A stretch of DNA of 64,000 nucleotides from Limnomonas spitsbergensis (lineage: Eukaryota > Chlorophyta > Chlorophyceae > Chlamydomonadales), in assembly GCA_037349105.1 (NCBI GenBank), contig JAYJMM010000068.1, forward strand, positions 805,001 through 869,000, read 5' to 3'. A program made the position numbers and the translations under genes. Below, one piece after another: positions 39,211 through 48,852 of the stretch. The notes under the pieces were generated by a model. That model searched no databases, was not told where the DNA came from, and saw only the letters and a program-made list of their open reading frames with translations. The first letter of the stretch is position 1. Every line of letters starts with the position of its first letter.

Positions 39211-39969
39211 ATGGGGGGCCTGACCGCCATGGACTCCAGTCAAGGGCCAGGAGAGCAACAGCAGAGGAGCCAGGGGGAGCCGCATGCGGGGCGTGGCAGA
39301 AGGGATAGGCCCGGCCAGTGGGAGGCCATGCTGAGGCTGGACGGGCCAGGAGCCGCCACCGGACAGAACGGCACCCAGCCCGCCCGACAGGAAGGAAGAG
39401 CCAAGGGAGTCACATGGGCGGAACAAGCAGCCGCTCTGACCACCAGCACCCATGGAACTGGGGGCGCTCCCAAGGCGTGCTTCCAATGTGGCAACATGGA
39501 CAACCTGGCAAGGGAGTGCATGACGCCCAGGGCCAGGGATGAGCGCCGCTCAGCACCCCTGGCCACGGACATCGCCACAGGCCAGGCCAGGCCGCCGCAT
39601 CAGACGTACCCGCTGCCGCCGAAGCCGCAAGGACAGACAGCAGGCAGACCATATGACAAGAACCAAGGCATCAGGCAATGCCCAAGACAGCAGCAGGGAC
39701 AGGCGGGGCATGGCCAACAAGCGGCCCACATGTCCCACCTCACCGGCCCTTCAGAAATAGCGAAACCAGAAGGGTGGCACCAGACGGTTGCTGAAATGCT
39801 GAGCGAGTCGGTGGCATTGATGACGCAGGTTGGGTTGGCATCCAGGCCAGAGGCATACAAGCAGGCAGCGCACAACGCCAGACCCCTGTCCTTCAGACCC
39901 TCGTCTAACAGTGAAGAGGAACCCGAATCACCTGTTATTGAACACGCTCCACACATGTCCCGCACCTGA
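39211..39969 (+). CDS. gag nucleocapsid region with altered knuckle, U1
   Basis: A 252-codon Gln/Gly/Arg-rich frame contains CFQCGNMDNLAREC at residues 90-103: C-x2-C-x4-N-x4-C, a zinc knuckle with His replaced by Asn, in all units. It ends with an acidic SNSEEEPESPVIEHAPH stretch at the recombination point with U0-type sequence (ccacacatgtcccgcacctg), then TGA. Confidence 0.6.
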   Translation: MGGLTAMDSSQGPGEQQQRSQGEPHAGRGRRDRPGQWEAMLRLDGPGAATGQNGTQPARQEGRAKGVTWAEQAAALTTSTHGTGGAPKACFQCGNMDNLARECMTPRARDERRSAPLATDIATGQARPPHQTYPLPPKPQGQTAGRPYDKNQGIRQCPRQQQGQAGHGQQAAHMSHLTGPSEIAKPEGWHQTVAEMLSESVALMTQVGLASRPEAYKQAAHNARPLSFRPSSNSEEEPESPVIEHAPHMSRT

Positions 39970-40366
39970 AAAGAGGGCAAGCCGGTGTGCCATCTGCTGT
40001 CAGCTGGGACACCGGGCCGAGGCATGCCCTGCGCAAGACCAGCCGCTGGGCAGCATCAGGAGGAAACAGCTGGCAGAGGACACCCATAATGAAGTCCAGT
40101 GGTGGTGCACCGCGCAGGAGGCACTTCCCAGCGAGAGGGAGGTGGTGCTAACTGCTAAGGGCAGTCCGAGGCAAGGCAAAGGCCACCAGAGTACGACAGG
40201 CCATCGAGGCACGCAGAGCAGAGGAGGACCGCTGGGCCCGGAAGGGAGCCCACCGACCCTTACCATGCAGAGAATGGTTCAGGGAGGTGAGGCGCCACCC
40301 CTTGCAACCGTCCATGCACGCCGACCAGCGCGCCCAAATTTTGTCATTAGGGGCAGCCCTGATTAA
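39830..40366 (+). CDS. Second zinc knuckle and linker, U1
   Basis: In the next frame after the nucleocapsid region, CAICCQLGHRAEAC (residues 53-66) is a canonical C-x2-C-x4-H-x4-C knuckle identical to the second knuckle of U0, followed by QDQPLGSIRRKQLAEDTHNE. The genuine coding part begins around residue 40, so a frameshift lies at the chimeric junction near 39950. The tail (RRPARPNFVIRG) is missing from U0 because of its 230-bp deletion. Confidence 0.55.
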   Translation: MGWHPGQRHTSRQRTTPDPCPSDPRLTVKRNPNHLLLNTLHTCPAPEKRASRCAICCQLGHRAEACPAQDQPLGSIRRKQLAEDTHNEVQWWCTAQEALPSEREVVLTAKGSPRQGKGHQSTTGHRGTQSRGGPLGPEGSPPTLTMQRMVQGGEAPPLATVHARRPARPNFVIRGSPD

Positions 40367-40922
40367 GGCCAACGAAGAAGGCGTGTGGCCAGACACTCGC
40401 AGGCCAATGGATACCTGGCCAGTAGAGTGGCGGCTGACGTAATTGACCTGCCTTTGGGACTACCAGGACATCCAGCGGACAATGCTCCAGCATAACCAAC
40501 AGGGCAGACACCCACATAGGGAGGCCGGTGGCAGCAGCAGTGTGAGACGCGACGAATAAGGACAGCACACGGCGGGCCACAACAGGGGAGAGCCAGACCC
40601 CAGATAGAGAGGGCTGGGCCGGTTCAGCAGGAACTGCTAGGGCCCGTGACAGCAGCAATGTGAGGCGCGATCCCGCCAGCAAGGAGGATGTGCAGAGGAC
40701 GGAAGAGGACAGCACACCGCAGATCGCAACAGGGAGCGCCAGACCCCAGAAGGAGACGGCGAGGACGGAGCAGCCGAGACTGCTAGGACCAGGGCAGCGG
40801 GAGCAAGGAGAGCGCGAAACGCCAGGCAGCGCTCGCGCCGGGGCCGCAGGGGAGCGGCAGAAAAGGGGCGCAACGGCAGGGACACCGCGGGGTGCCCAGA
40901 GCCACCCACCAAGATCAGCCAA

Positions 40923-41396
40923 GTGGAACTGGAGATCTCGTGGCACGCAGAGGCCGCCGGGCAGAGCCAGCTGCCCGTCCCGCCACTATCGCCTGTAGGG
41001 CCACAACCTGGCCCCAGGCGGCAGCCCTCTTTCAAAAGCCTCATCTCTTGCACGGCATTCAGAGGGATCCTCGCGGGCCTGTTTCAATTGGCCCTGGTGT
41101 GGCTGCTCATATCCTGCCTCATAGGGGCCCACGCGAGTGGGCGAGGGGTACGAGGAGGAGGCTTCACTGCGGGGCAGGGGGCGTTCGTGAGCAGCAGGGG
41201 GGTAGCGGCAAATCTAGAACCTGGATGGCTGCGCCCACCCGTGGACATGCCCGCAGGCAGCACCAGCCGCCAGCACGGCAGTTGGGACCAAAGCAACGCC
41301 AGCGCCGGGCCGCCAGTAGCGGATGGCGAGCCGCTGTCAGGAGGAGTTATCGACATGTTCCAGCCCGGGGGAGTGGTGGAAGCCCCTTTAGAGTAA
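40923..41396 (+). CDS. Hydrophobic segment and pre-RT linker, U1
   Basis: This 157-codon frame has a hydrophobic stretch ILAGLFQLALVWLLISCLIG at about residues 50-69, then Gly/Ser/Ala-rich sequence ending GGVVEAPLE and TAA. The pre-RT helix (HPDFTNEQQEKLEQSLRDRK) follows in the same frame after the TAA, which is shared by all units. Possible membrane anchor; no protease motif seen here. Confidence 0.4.
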   Translation: MELEISWHAEAAGQSQLPVPPLSPVGPQPGPRRQPSFKSLISCTAFRGILAGLFQLALVWLLISCLIGAHASGRGVRGGGFTAGQGAFVSSRGVAANLEPGWLRPPVDMPAGSTSRQHGSWDQSNASAGPPVADGEPLSGGVIDMFQPGGVVEAPLE

Positions 41397-41406
41397 ATCA
41401 ACACAA

Positions 41407-42453
41407 ATGAAAGGTGGCTGCTTGGAAAGCACCCCGATTTCACCAACGAGCAGCAGGAGAAGCTGGAGCAGAGCCTACGGGATCGCAAAGGCGCGTTCGC
41501 TTACTCCATGGATGGAGGACTTGCCGGGCTACTGCGGGGCGCATGGTGAGTTCACTTTAACTCTAGAGGACGAGCACAGGACGTGCCAACCTATGATTGA
41601 GGCAGGGATCATTGTCAGAGTACCTCAGGGGGGTCCCATCAAGTTTGCAGCCAACTCTGTGGTGGCAGCAAAGAAGTGTGCTGAGACGGGCCAGTGGTCA
41701 GACCACCGAATCGCGCATGACATGAGATGGCTGAACCTCCGCACGGCCAAGCAGGAGTTTGCCATCCCCAGGATGGAGACCATTTTTCAGAACATGGGCA
41801 CGGCTAAGGTGTTTAGCAAAGTGGATCTGAGGTCAGGGTTCATGCAGATCCCGATCAAACCAGAGGACCAGTCTAAGACTGCTTTCTGGATGGGCCCGGA
41901 GCTGTGGATGTATACCAAGTTGAACTTCGGGCTGCGCAATGGGCGTCCCTTCTTCCAGCGTATGATGGAAGAAGAGATTGCCAGTGCAGGACTGAGCCCC
42001 TTTGTGTTGCATTCATTGACGACATGCTAGTGTAAAACGACACGCCTGCAGAGCACATCAGGCATGTAGAGCTCATGCTAGACATGCTCCATAAGGTGGG
42101 GCTGAGAGAGCATCCTGACAAGTCCATGTTCTGGTGTGCAACGGTCGAGTGCTTAGGCCACAATGTGTACGCACGCAGCCAAGAAAGCAGCTGTCATGGC
42201 ACTGCCTGAGCCAGCATCGGTCAAAAACATCCAGGAGGTTATGGGGTTTTTGAACTTCTACCGGTGTTACATCCCATATTTCTCTAAGAAGGCAGCATGC
42301 ATCAATGCCCTGCTGTTCAAGGGGGTACCCTTTGTGTGGGGCCCTGAGCAGTCCCAGGCCTTTCAGCTGATCAAAACTGAAATGTGTGAGGGCGACAGGG
42401 TCCTGCGCAGGCCAGACTACAACGGGATGGGGCCGGGCGGCCGAGGGCCACCG
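41407..42453 (+). pseudogene. Ty3/gypsy reverse transcriptase, U1
   Basis: As U0, with motifs A, B, C and thumb. In addition a 57-bp in-frame loss removes the SSCFQKARDMPPPKAAIF stretch near the start (41570-41590). The shared ATGG duplication, the missing base before FIDD, and the 17-bp deletion after CLGHNV are present; TAC of LVYND has become TAA (LV then stop). Non-functional. Confidence 0.8.
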
Positions 42454-42825
42454 CGACCGTTCCTGCTGTACACCGACTTCTCTAAACAGGGAATAGGAGC
42501 GGTGATGGGGCAGTGTGACGACAGCGGGAGGTAATACATGGTAGCCTGCACCTCACGATCCCTGAACAAAAGCGAGAATAAATACTCGTCATTCCAAGGA
42601 GAAATGCTAGCCGCAATATATGCCGCCCGTACATACCGCCACATGCTGTTTGGGTGCAAGGTGCACCTGATCACGGACCACGAGCCCCTCACTTACCTCA
42701 TGGATAACCAGGCCCTGGTAGGACAGCACGCTTGATGGGCGCTCATGCTCCAGTAGCTCGACGTTACCATCGTCCACCGGCCAGGGGCATGCCACCAGAA
42801 TGCAGATATCCCATATAGGTCGCCC
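42454..42825 (+). pseudogene. RNase H domain, U1
   Basis: FLLYTDFSKQGIGAVMGQ, shared TAA, SFQGEMLAAIYAARTYRHML, LITDHEPLTYLMDN, then TGA at GQHA as in U0, and the shared TAG after LMLQ. All three acidic residues are recognisable. Followed by a linker (42910-43359) of about 100 codons, Ala/Arg-rich, leading to DNMT. Confidence 0.75.
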
Positions 42826-43189
42826 ATCCAGTCCACCGACGACCGCACAGGGGCACGGCTGGATGAAGCCTCCTGTGCGCCTAAGGGACCGGGTGGGGCC
42901 GCCAGCGGATTGCAAGTAGCTATGCTAACTGGGCTGAGCAGGGTGAACCAGTGGCCCGCGGACCATGTGTTGTGCCTAGCACATGAGGACAGAAGGGGGA
43001 TGCAAAGACTGCGAACCGCTGAGGCAGCATGTTTAGTGGCCCCGTGCGGCCAAGCTATCTCCAGCGCAATGAATGAGGATGATGAGCAAGTACAGCCAGC
43101 AAGCTCGGCAGAAAGGGCTTTCAATAGCAGGGCCAGGGCGAGGTCAATCATCAGCGATGAGCTGACAAACCTGCCCCGCTCAACCCCGG

Positions 43190-44215
43190 CCCATCTTTTC
43201 CTTCGGAGGTATGTGCTCGGGACTCGAGATGGTGCTCAGGGCAGGAATCCCGGGCATACAGTACCTGTACGCAGCCACCAATGCTACAGTGCGGGAGATT
43301 GCACGGGGCCGGTTAGTACAGGTGCACATGCAGTTCTTGGTGCTGCTCCCCGCGACTGACTTTCAGGGGGCATTCAGGACGTTGCCCCAGGATGTGTACG
43401 CCATTACTACCCAGCACTTCATAGAGGTAGGGGCCCAAGAGGGTCGCCATTGGTTTATGGTGGCAGGCTGGGAATGCCACGACCTCTCGGCAGCGGGCAA
43501 GGGCAAGAGGCTAGAGGGGGACATGAGCAAGTCCTTCTAACTGTTGATCAAGTTGCTAGGCACTTTGCAAATCCTGCAACAGGCCAGACCGCCTGCATAC
43601 CTGATTGAGAATGTCGCCATGCAGTTGAACCAGAGGAGTGAGAAGGCCAGTATACATGCGTTCAGTGATGTGTGCAGAATCCTGGGCAGACGAGCACTGT
43701 TTGATGCGGCACAGGTGGGCTCATATGCTCACCGCACGCGCAACTATTGGGGCAATTTGGCACCAGCCGCAGACATTGAGCATGTTATCCAGGAATCACA
43801 GAGGCCACACGATGGGATAGTGGACGACATCCTGGACGAGGGTAGCAGGGCCCAGGTTGTGATTTGCCCAGATAACGGCGGGTACCGCATCAATGTGTCA
43901 GGGCAGCCAAGGAGGGCGTTGCCTTGCCTCATGGCCACACCATCATCATACGCCTTCAAGAACGGGCAGATCGGGCTGGGGTTCAGGCCCATGGGGGATC
44001 TGCAGGAGCCCAACGCCAATGAAAGGGAGAGGGCCGTGGGGTATGCTGTAGGGTCCACACTACCCCGCCCAGACTTTCCTGAGGGCGATAGGAGGGCAGC
44101 TTTAGGCAGGTGCATGGACGCTTGGGCCCTAGAGGCCAGGGGGAACGTGGCACTCGAAGTGGCCAAAATCACCCCAGGAGAAGTGACTCGCAGGGCCCGC
44201 TTACCCGGCCCATAA
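43190..44215 (+). pseudogene. Retroelement DNA cytosine-5 methyltransferase, U1
   Basis: Motifs I (FSFGGMCSGLE), IV (AGWECHDLS), VI (LIENV intact), VIII (HRTRNYWGNL) and IX/X are present. One nonsense codon, TAA after MSKSF at 43538-43540, replaces the TAC of U2/U3 and is shared with U0. Near the C-terminus ARGNVALE replaces AQLNVALE. The linker upstream is in another frame. Without the TAA it would be as complete as U2. Confidence 0.8.
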
Positions 44216-44473
44216 TGTGACCCCGCTATCGGAATGGCCCTGAAGTCCACACACGTCGCCGTTGCCACCGCAGGCAAAGCATGCGCAGGCGAAGGGGAGG
44301 TGGCATCGACGTACCGGCAATGCCTGGGAGAGTCTGCAGCGGCCGACTGGGCGGATGCCGCTCAGGAACCAGGTGGGCAGCCAGGGTCGTGAGTCGAGCC
44401 CGCAGACTCCAACGACGAAGATGCGGGGGAGGATGCGAACCCACCCGGGTGTGCAGCGGGACCAGCAGCCCAG

Positions 44474-45358
44474 GTGGATGTGTGGATGGACAAGCCAGTA
44501 TTGCAGTATCTCCGCCAGAAAGTGCATGCCCCAGGGGCTGAGCCAGGGGAGCAAACCAGGGTGCAGCGTAGGGCAGCACCGTTCCTGTGGGAGCCTGAGA
44601 GAGGTGGAGTGCTGATGCGACTCATGCCAGATGAGAGACGATGCGTCGTACCCAGACCCGAGGACAGACTAGCTGTCATCAGGGAAGCGCATGCTAGCAC
44701 TGGCCATTTTGGCAGCCACCGCACGGCCGTCATGGTCATGCAGCAGCACTGGTGGCGGGGACTCAGGGCAGCAGTCAGGAAGGTAGTTCAGGAATGCGGA
44801 GTGTGCGACAGGGCCAGGGCGTCCACATTCAACCATACGCAGCCCAACATGCACCCCATACCGATCGAGGGTTTATTTTTTCGATGGAGGGTGGACCTTT
44901 GCGGGCCTTTCACAACCACACCTAGGGGCAACCGGTATGGCATGGTGTGTGTGGAGCACTACTCCAAGTGGGTTGAGTTGATCCCTATCCCCAGCAAGGC
45001 GTCAGATGTGACGGCCTTGGCGTTCTTCCAAAACGTGATCGCACGGTTTGGGGGGTGTGCAGAGGTGGTCCCCGACCAGGGAACTGAGTTCCAGGGGGAG
45101 TTCCAGGACATGTTACTGGATTGCTTCATTGACCACCGCACCACCACCGCCAGCCACCCCCAGGCAGACGGGCTGTCCGAAAGGGCCGTCCAGACCATCA
45201 AGACTGAATTGCGCAATTGCTGCGGGGACAGGAGCGACGGTGACTCGTGGGACAACAAGGAAAACAGCAACCATGAAGGCCAGGTGGACCACATTGCGGA
45301 ATTCCTGCGGGCCCAGGCGGCCCGGGCAGAGGGCATGGCGGAAAGAAGGAGCCACTGA
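44474..45358 (+). CDS. Ty3/gypsy integrase, U1
   Basis: A 294-codon frame contains the zinc domain (GHFGSH, CGVCD), first Asp in VDLCGP, second in VPDQGTEF (Pro in place of Thr just before Asp), and Glu in LSERAVQ. The frame upstream is closed by TGA after GQPGS, shared with U2/U3 but TTA in U0. The C-terminal 40 codons are gag-derived sequence of the next unit (EFLRAQAARAEG), ending in TGA. The integrase C-terminal domain is absent. Confidence 0.75.
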   Translation: MDVWMDKPVLQYLRQKVHAPGAEPGEQTRVQRRAAPFLWEPERGGVLMRLMPDERRCVVPRPEDRLAVIREAHASTGHFGSHRTAVMVMQQHWWRGLRAAVRKVVQECGVCDRARASTFNHTQPNMHPIPIEGLFFRWRVDLCGPFTTTPRGNRYGMVCVEHYSKWVELIPIPSKASDVTALAFFQNVIARFGGCAEVVPDQGTEFQGEFQDMLLDCFIDHRTTTASHPQADGLSERAVQTIKTELRNCCGDRSDGDSWDNKENSNHEGQVDHIAEFLRAQAARAEGMAERRSH

Positions 45359-45850
45359 CCAGGCCAAGGAAGGCGAGTCCTGCAGGAAATCGAGCCGGCA
45401 AGAAGTACCGTGAGAGACGTCCCACATGGACAGGCAAGCAGGGAGGACGAGCTGTCAATTTCCGCGGCAAGGGAGTACACCGGCGGAACGCAGCCAAGCA
45501 GGCCCAGCAGTAACCAGCCCGGAGGACAAGCGGGATCAGGAGGAGAAATGGGACACCAAGAGCCAGCTCAGCAGCGCTCAGAAGTAGGCAGCCGCCCCGG
45601 AAGTATGGCAAGCGAGCGGCTTTCTAGGGGCGGGCAGTCCCAGAGAAACGCAGACCGCAGAGACAGCCGGGGCTAGCGAAGCCGGAGCCCAGCCAGGGGC
45701 GGAGGCGGCGGGTCAGGCTCTGACCCCAGCCAGTCGGACTATGAAGACACAGAGGGGAGCGGCCCGGGCTCCAGCAGGGAATCCATGAGGCAGAAAAGGG
45801 AGAGGATCGCCCTGGAGCAGGCGGAGATGCACTTGCACTTGCAGAAGTAG

Positions 45851-46603
45851 ATGATCCTGCAGCTGGCTGGGGGGACCAGGTTTTCCAAGATCCCAACCAT
45901 CCAAGGCAACGTGCCGGTGCTGGATATGACCCAGCCTGGGTCGGTCGCTGCCAGGCAGCACTGCCAAGCCTGCATCTCCTGGGGCTCGCATAACCGGCTG
46001 GCATTATCCGACAAGCCGCCAGCGCTTGCAGTGGTAGCCGGGGAGATTGCATGGTCCTACCAATCCCTCTCAGGCATGGCCCTGTTGGTGCGGTCCATGA
46101 TCAACATGTGGAACGACAAGCCAGCCAGCATGGAGCCGCTGGTGGTCGCCATAAGATCAGCGCCTCATGGCTATAGGGTCACCCGGGAGGTCGAGAGGAT
46201 CAAAAGGGCGTGGTCACCCCCGGAAGCAGGACCGCCGTGCAAGGTGTCCTTGCTTACCCTGTGGACCAGGGTGGTGAAGAAGGAGGTGGACAAGCCAACC
46301 TCAGACGAGAGAGCGGCAGTCTCCTGCCTCAAGCTGGGAGTCAGGACCACCCTGGACCCTGGGGTCAAGCCGGAAGAGACAGTGGAGGCGTTTGCCAACA
46401 GGGTCCTGTCCACGGCAGAGCTGCTGCAGATCTCCAGGGATGCCGTTGACCACTTCGACAGACGGCACTCGGTGGCGCACATGTTCTATGAGGGGCTGCC
46501 TGGGGCAGTCAGGGCCACGCTAAGCGCGTTTGTTATCACTTTGCCAGACTACCTGAGCATGACGGATGAGGAGCAAGTTGCAGTGCTAACGCGGCAGGTG
46601 TAG
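45851..46603 (+). CDS. gag capsid region, U2
   Basis: A 250-codon frame differing from U1 at a handful of residues (for example KPEET for EPEET, RRHSV for RRQSV, LWTRVV for LWIRVV). Preceded in frame by 45410-45676 (Gly/Arg/Ser-rich gag N-terminus) through TAG codons at 45674-45676 and 45848-45850. Substitutions are mostly conservative, consistent with recent duplication. Confidence 0.65.
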   Translation: MILQLAGGTRFSKIPTIQGNVPVLDMTQPGSVAARQHCQACISWGSHNRLALSDKPPALAVVAGEIAWSYQSLSGMALLVRSMINMWNDKPASMEPLVVAIRSAPHGYRVTREVERIKRAWSPPEAGPPCKVSLLTLWTRVVKKEVDKPTSDERAAVSCLKLGVRTTLDPGVKPEETVEAFANRVLSTAELLQISRDAVDHFDRRHSVAHMFYEGLPGAVRATLSAFVITLPDYLSMTDEEQVAVLTRQV

Positions 46604-46627
46604 CTATGGGAACGGTTCGCCTTGTAA

Positions 46628-47386
46628 ATGGGGGACCTGACCGCCATGGACTCCAGTCAAGGGCCAGGAGAGCAACAGCAGAGGAGCCAGGGGGAGACGC
46701 ATGCGGGGCGTGGCAGAAGGGATAGGCCCGGTCAGTGGGAGGCCATGCTGAGGCTGGACGGGCCAGGAGCCGCCACCGGACAGAACGGCACCCAGCCCGC
46801 CCGACAGGAAGGAAGAGCCAAGGGAGTCACATGGGCGGAACAAGCAGCCGCTCTGACCACCAGCACCCATGGAACTGGGGGCGCTCCTAAGGCGTGCTTC
46901 CAATGTGGCAACATGGACAACCTGGCAAGGGAGTGCATGACGCCCAGGGCCAGGGATGAGCGCCGCTCAGCACCTCTGGCCACGGACATCGCCACAGGCC
47001 AGGCCAGGCCGCCGCATCAGACGTACCCGCTGCCGCCGAAGCCGCAAGGACAGACAGCAGGCAGACCATATGACAAGAACCAAGGCATCAGGCAATTCCC
47101 AAGACAGCAGCAGGGACAGGCGGGGCATGGCCAACAAGCGGCCCACATGTCCCACCTCACCGGCCCTTCAGAAATAGCGAAACCAGAAGGGTGGCACCAG
47201 AAGGTTGCTGAAATGCTGAGCGAGTCGGTGGCATTGATGACGCAGGTTGGGTTGGCATCCAGGCCAGAGGCATACAAGCAGGCAGCGCACAACGCCAGAC
47301 CCCGGTCCTTCAGACCCTCGTCTAACAGTGAAGAGGAACCCGAATCACCTGTTATTGAACACGCTCCACACATGTCCCGCACCTGA
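46628..47386 (+). CDS. gag nucleocapsid region, U2
   Basis: 252 codons, with the His-to-Asn knuckle CFQCGNMDNLAREC at residues 90-103 and the acidic end SNSEEEPES. In frame with the capsid region through TAG 46601-46603 and TAA 46625-46627, 24 bp apart. The pair VxLWERFALx (x marks the stops) would read as continuous gag if both were sense codons. Confidence 0.6.
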   Translation: MGDLTAMDSSQGPGEQQQRSQGETHAGRGRRDRPGQWEAMLRLDGPGAATGQNGTQPARQEGRAKGVTWAEQAAALTTSTHGTGGAPKACFQCGNMDNLARECMTPRARDERRSAPLATDIATGQARPPHQTYPLPPKPQGQTAGRPYDKNQGIRQFPRQQQGQAGHGQQAAHMSHLTGPSEIAKPEGWHQKVAEMLSESVALMTQVGLASRPEAYKQAAHNARPRSFRPSSNSEEEPESPVIEHAPHMSRT

Positions 47387-47783
47387 AAAGAGGGCAAGCC
47401 GGTGTGCCATCTGCTGTCAGCTGGGACACCGGGCCGAGGCATGCCCTGCGCAAGACCAGCCGCTGGGCAGCATCAGGAGGAAACAGCTGGCAGAGGACAC
47501 CCATAATGAAGTCCAGTGGTGGTGCACCGCGCAGGAGGCACTTCCCAGCGAGAGGGAGGTGGTGCTAACTGCTAAGGGCAGTCCGAGGCAAGGCAAAGGC
47601 CACCAGAGTACGACAGGCCATCGAGGCACGCAGAGCAGAGGAGGACCGCTGGGCCCGGAAGGGAGCCCACCGACCCTTACCATGCAGAGAATGGTTCAGG
47701 GAGGTGAGGCGCCACCCCTTGCAACCGTCCATGCACGCCGACCAGCGCGCCCAAATTTTGTCATTAGGGGCAGCCCTGATTAA
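47247..47783 (+). CDS. Second zinc knuckle and linker, U2
   Basis: Canonical CAICCQLGHRAEAC at residues 53-66, frame-shifted relative to the nucleocapsid frame at the chimeric junction near 47367. It ends VIRGSPD at TAA; the same frame then continues NGYLASRVAADVIDLPLGL before decaying. Confidence 0.55.
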   Translation: MGWHPGQRHTSRQRTTPDPGPSDPRLTVKRNPNHLLLNTLHTCPAPEKRASRCAICCQLGHRAEACPAQDQPLGSIRRKQLAEDTHNEVQWWCTAQEALPSEREVVLTAKGSPRQGKGHQSTTGHRGTQSRGGPLGPEGSPPTLTMQRMVQGGEAPPLATVHARRPARPNFVIRGSPD

Positions 47784-47859
47784 GGCCAACGAAGAAGGCG
47801 TGTGGCCAGACACTCGCAGGCCAATGGATACCTGGCCAGTAGAGTGGCGGCTGACGTAA

Positions 47860-48570
47860 TTGACCTGCCTTTGGGACTACCAGGACATCCAGCGGACAAT
47901 GCTCCAGCATAACCAACAGGGCAGACACCCACATAGGGAGGCCGGTGGCAGCAGCAGTGTAAGACGCGCGCCCGCCAGCCAGGAGGAAGCGCATAGGACG
48001 AATAAGGACAGCACACGGCGAGCCACAACAGGGGAGAGCCAGACCCCAGATAGAGAGGGCTGGGCCGGTTCAGCAGGAACTGCTAGGGCCCGTGACAGCA
48101 GCAATGTGAGGCGCGATCCCGCCAGCAAGGAGGATGTGCAGAGGACGGAAGAGGACAGCACACCGCAGATCGCAACAGGGAGCGCCAGACCCCAGAAGGA
48201 GACGGCGAGGACGGAGCAGCCGAGACTGCTAGGACCAGGGCAGCGGGAGCAAGGAGAGCGCGAAACGCCAGGCAGCGCTCGCGCCGGGACCGCAGGGGGG
48301 CGGCAGAAAAGGGGCGCAACGGCAGGGACAGCGCGGGGTTCCCAGAGCCAACCACCAGGATCAGCCAGGGGGAACTGGAGATCTCGTGGCACGCAGAGGC
48401 CGCCGGGCAGAGCCAGCTGCCCGTCCCGCCACTATCGCCTGCAGGGCCACAACCTGGCCCCAGGCGGCAGCCCTCTTTCAAAAGCCTCATCTCTTGCACG
48501 GCATTCAGAGGGATCCTCGCGGGCCTGTTTCAATTGGCCCTGGTGTGGCTGCTCATATCCTGCCTCCTAG
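47860..48570 (+). CDS. Arg/Gln/Glu-rich linker, U2
   Basis: A 236-codon charged low-complexity frame with the internally duplicated phrases RRAPASQEEAHRTNKD and RRDPASKEDVQRTEED. It is open through to the region overlapping the hydrophobic segment. Probably a disordered gag-pol linker. U1 lacks about 40 bp of it. Confidence 0.35.
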   Translation: MTCLWDYQDIQRTMLQHNQQGRHPHREAGGSSSVRRAPASQEEAHRTNKDSTRRATTGESQTPDREGWAGSAGTARARDSSNVRRDPASKEDVQRTEEDSTPQIATGSARPQKETARTEQPRLLGPGQREQGERETPGSARAGTAGGRQKRGATAGTARGSQSQPPGSARGNWRSRGTQRPPGRASCPSRHYRLQGHNLAPGGSPLSKASSLARHSEGSSRACFNWPWCGCSYPAS

Positions 48571-48842
48571 GGGCCCACGCGAGTGGGCGAGGGGTACGAG
48601 GAGGAGGCTTCACTGCGGGGCAGGGGGCGTTCGTGAGCAGCAGGGGGGTAGCGGCAAATCTAGAACCTGGATGGCTGCGCCCACCCGTGGACATGCCCGC
48701 AGGCAGCACCAGCCGCCAGCACGGCAGTTGGGACCAAAGCAACGCCAGCGCCGGGCCGCCAGTAGCGGATGGCGAGCCGCTGTCAGGAGGAGTTATCGAC
48801 ATGTTCCAGCCCGGGGGAGTGGTGGAAGCCCCTTTAGAGTAA
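48386..48842 (+). CDS. Hydrophobic segment and pre-RT linker, U2
   Basis: The frame from 48534 encodes LVWLLISCLLGAHASGRGV following LAGLFQLA upstream in frame. This gives a hydrophobic run of about 20 residues, then a Gly/Ser-rich region with two possible glycosylation-like NAS/WDQSNAS contexts. It ends GGVVEAPLE at the shared TAA (48840-48842). Confidence 0.35.
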
Positions 48843-48852
48843 ATCAACACAA

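Larger units (their letters stand above)
37839..45255 (+). mobile_element. Array unit U1, 7417 bp
   Basis: Head-to-tail repeat of gag, knuckle, linker, hydrophobic segment, RT, RNase H, DNMT, integrase. It begins at the integrase/gag junction (tgggacaacaaggaaaac). It shares with U0 the 17-bp net deletion in RT and the DNMT stop after KSF, and is 98 bp shorter than U2/U3. The shortfall is explained largely by a 57-bp loss in RT near 41577 and an approximately 40-bp loss near 40552, plus the 17 bp and small gains. No LTR lies at the junction. Confidence 0.8.

Noticed and set aside
45410..47386. Alternative genetic code (TAR = Gln) as a firm conclusion
   Set aside because: Consistent with the gag stops, but in elements E and III TAG/TAA replace Trp, Tyr, Lys and Glu as well, and no host gene is available to test; kept only as a hypothesis.
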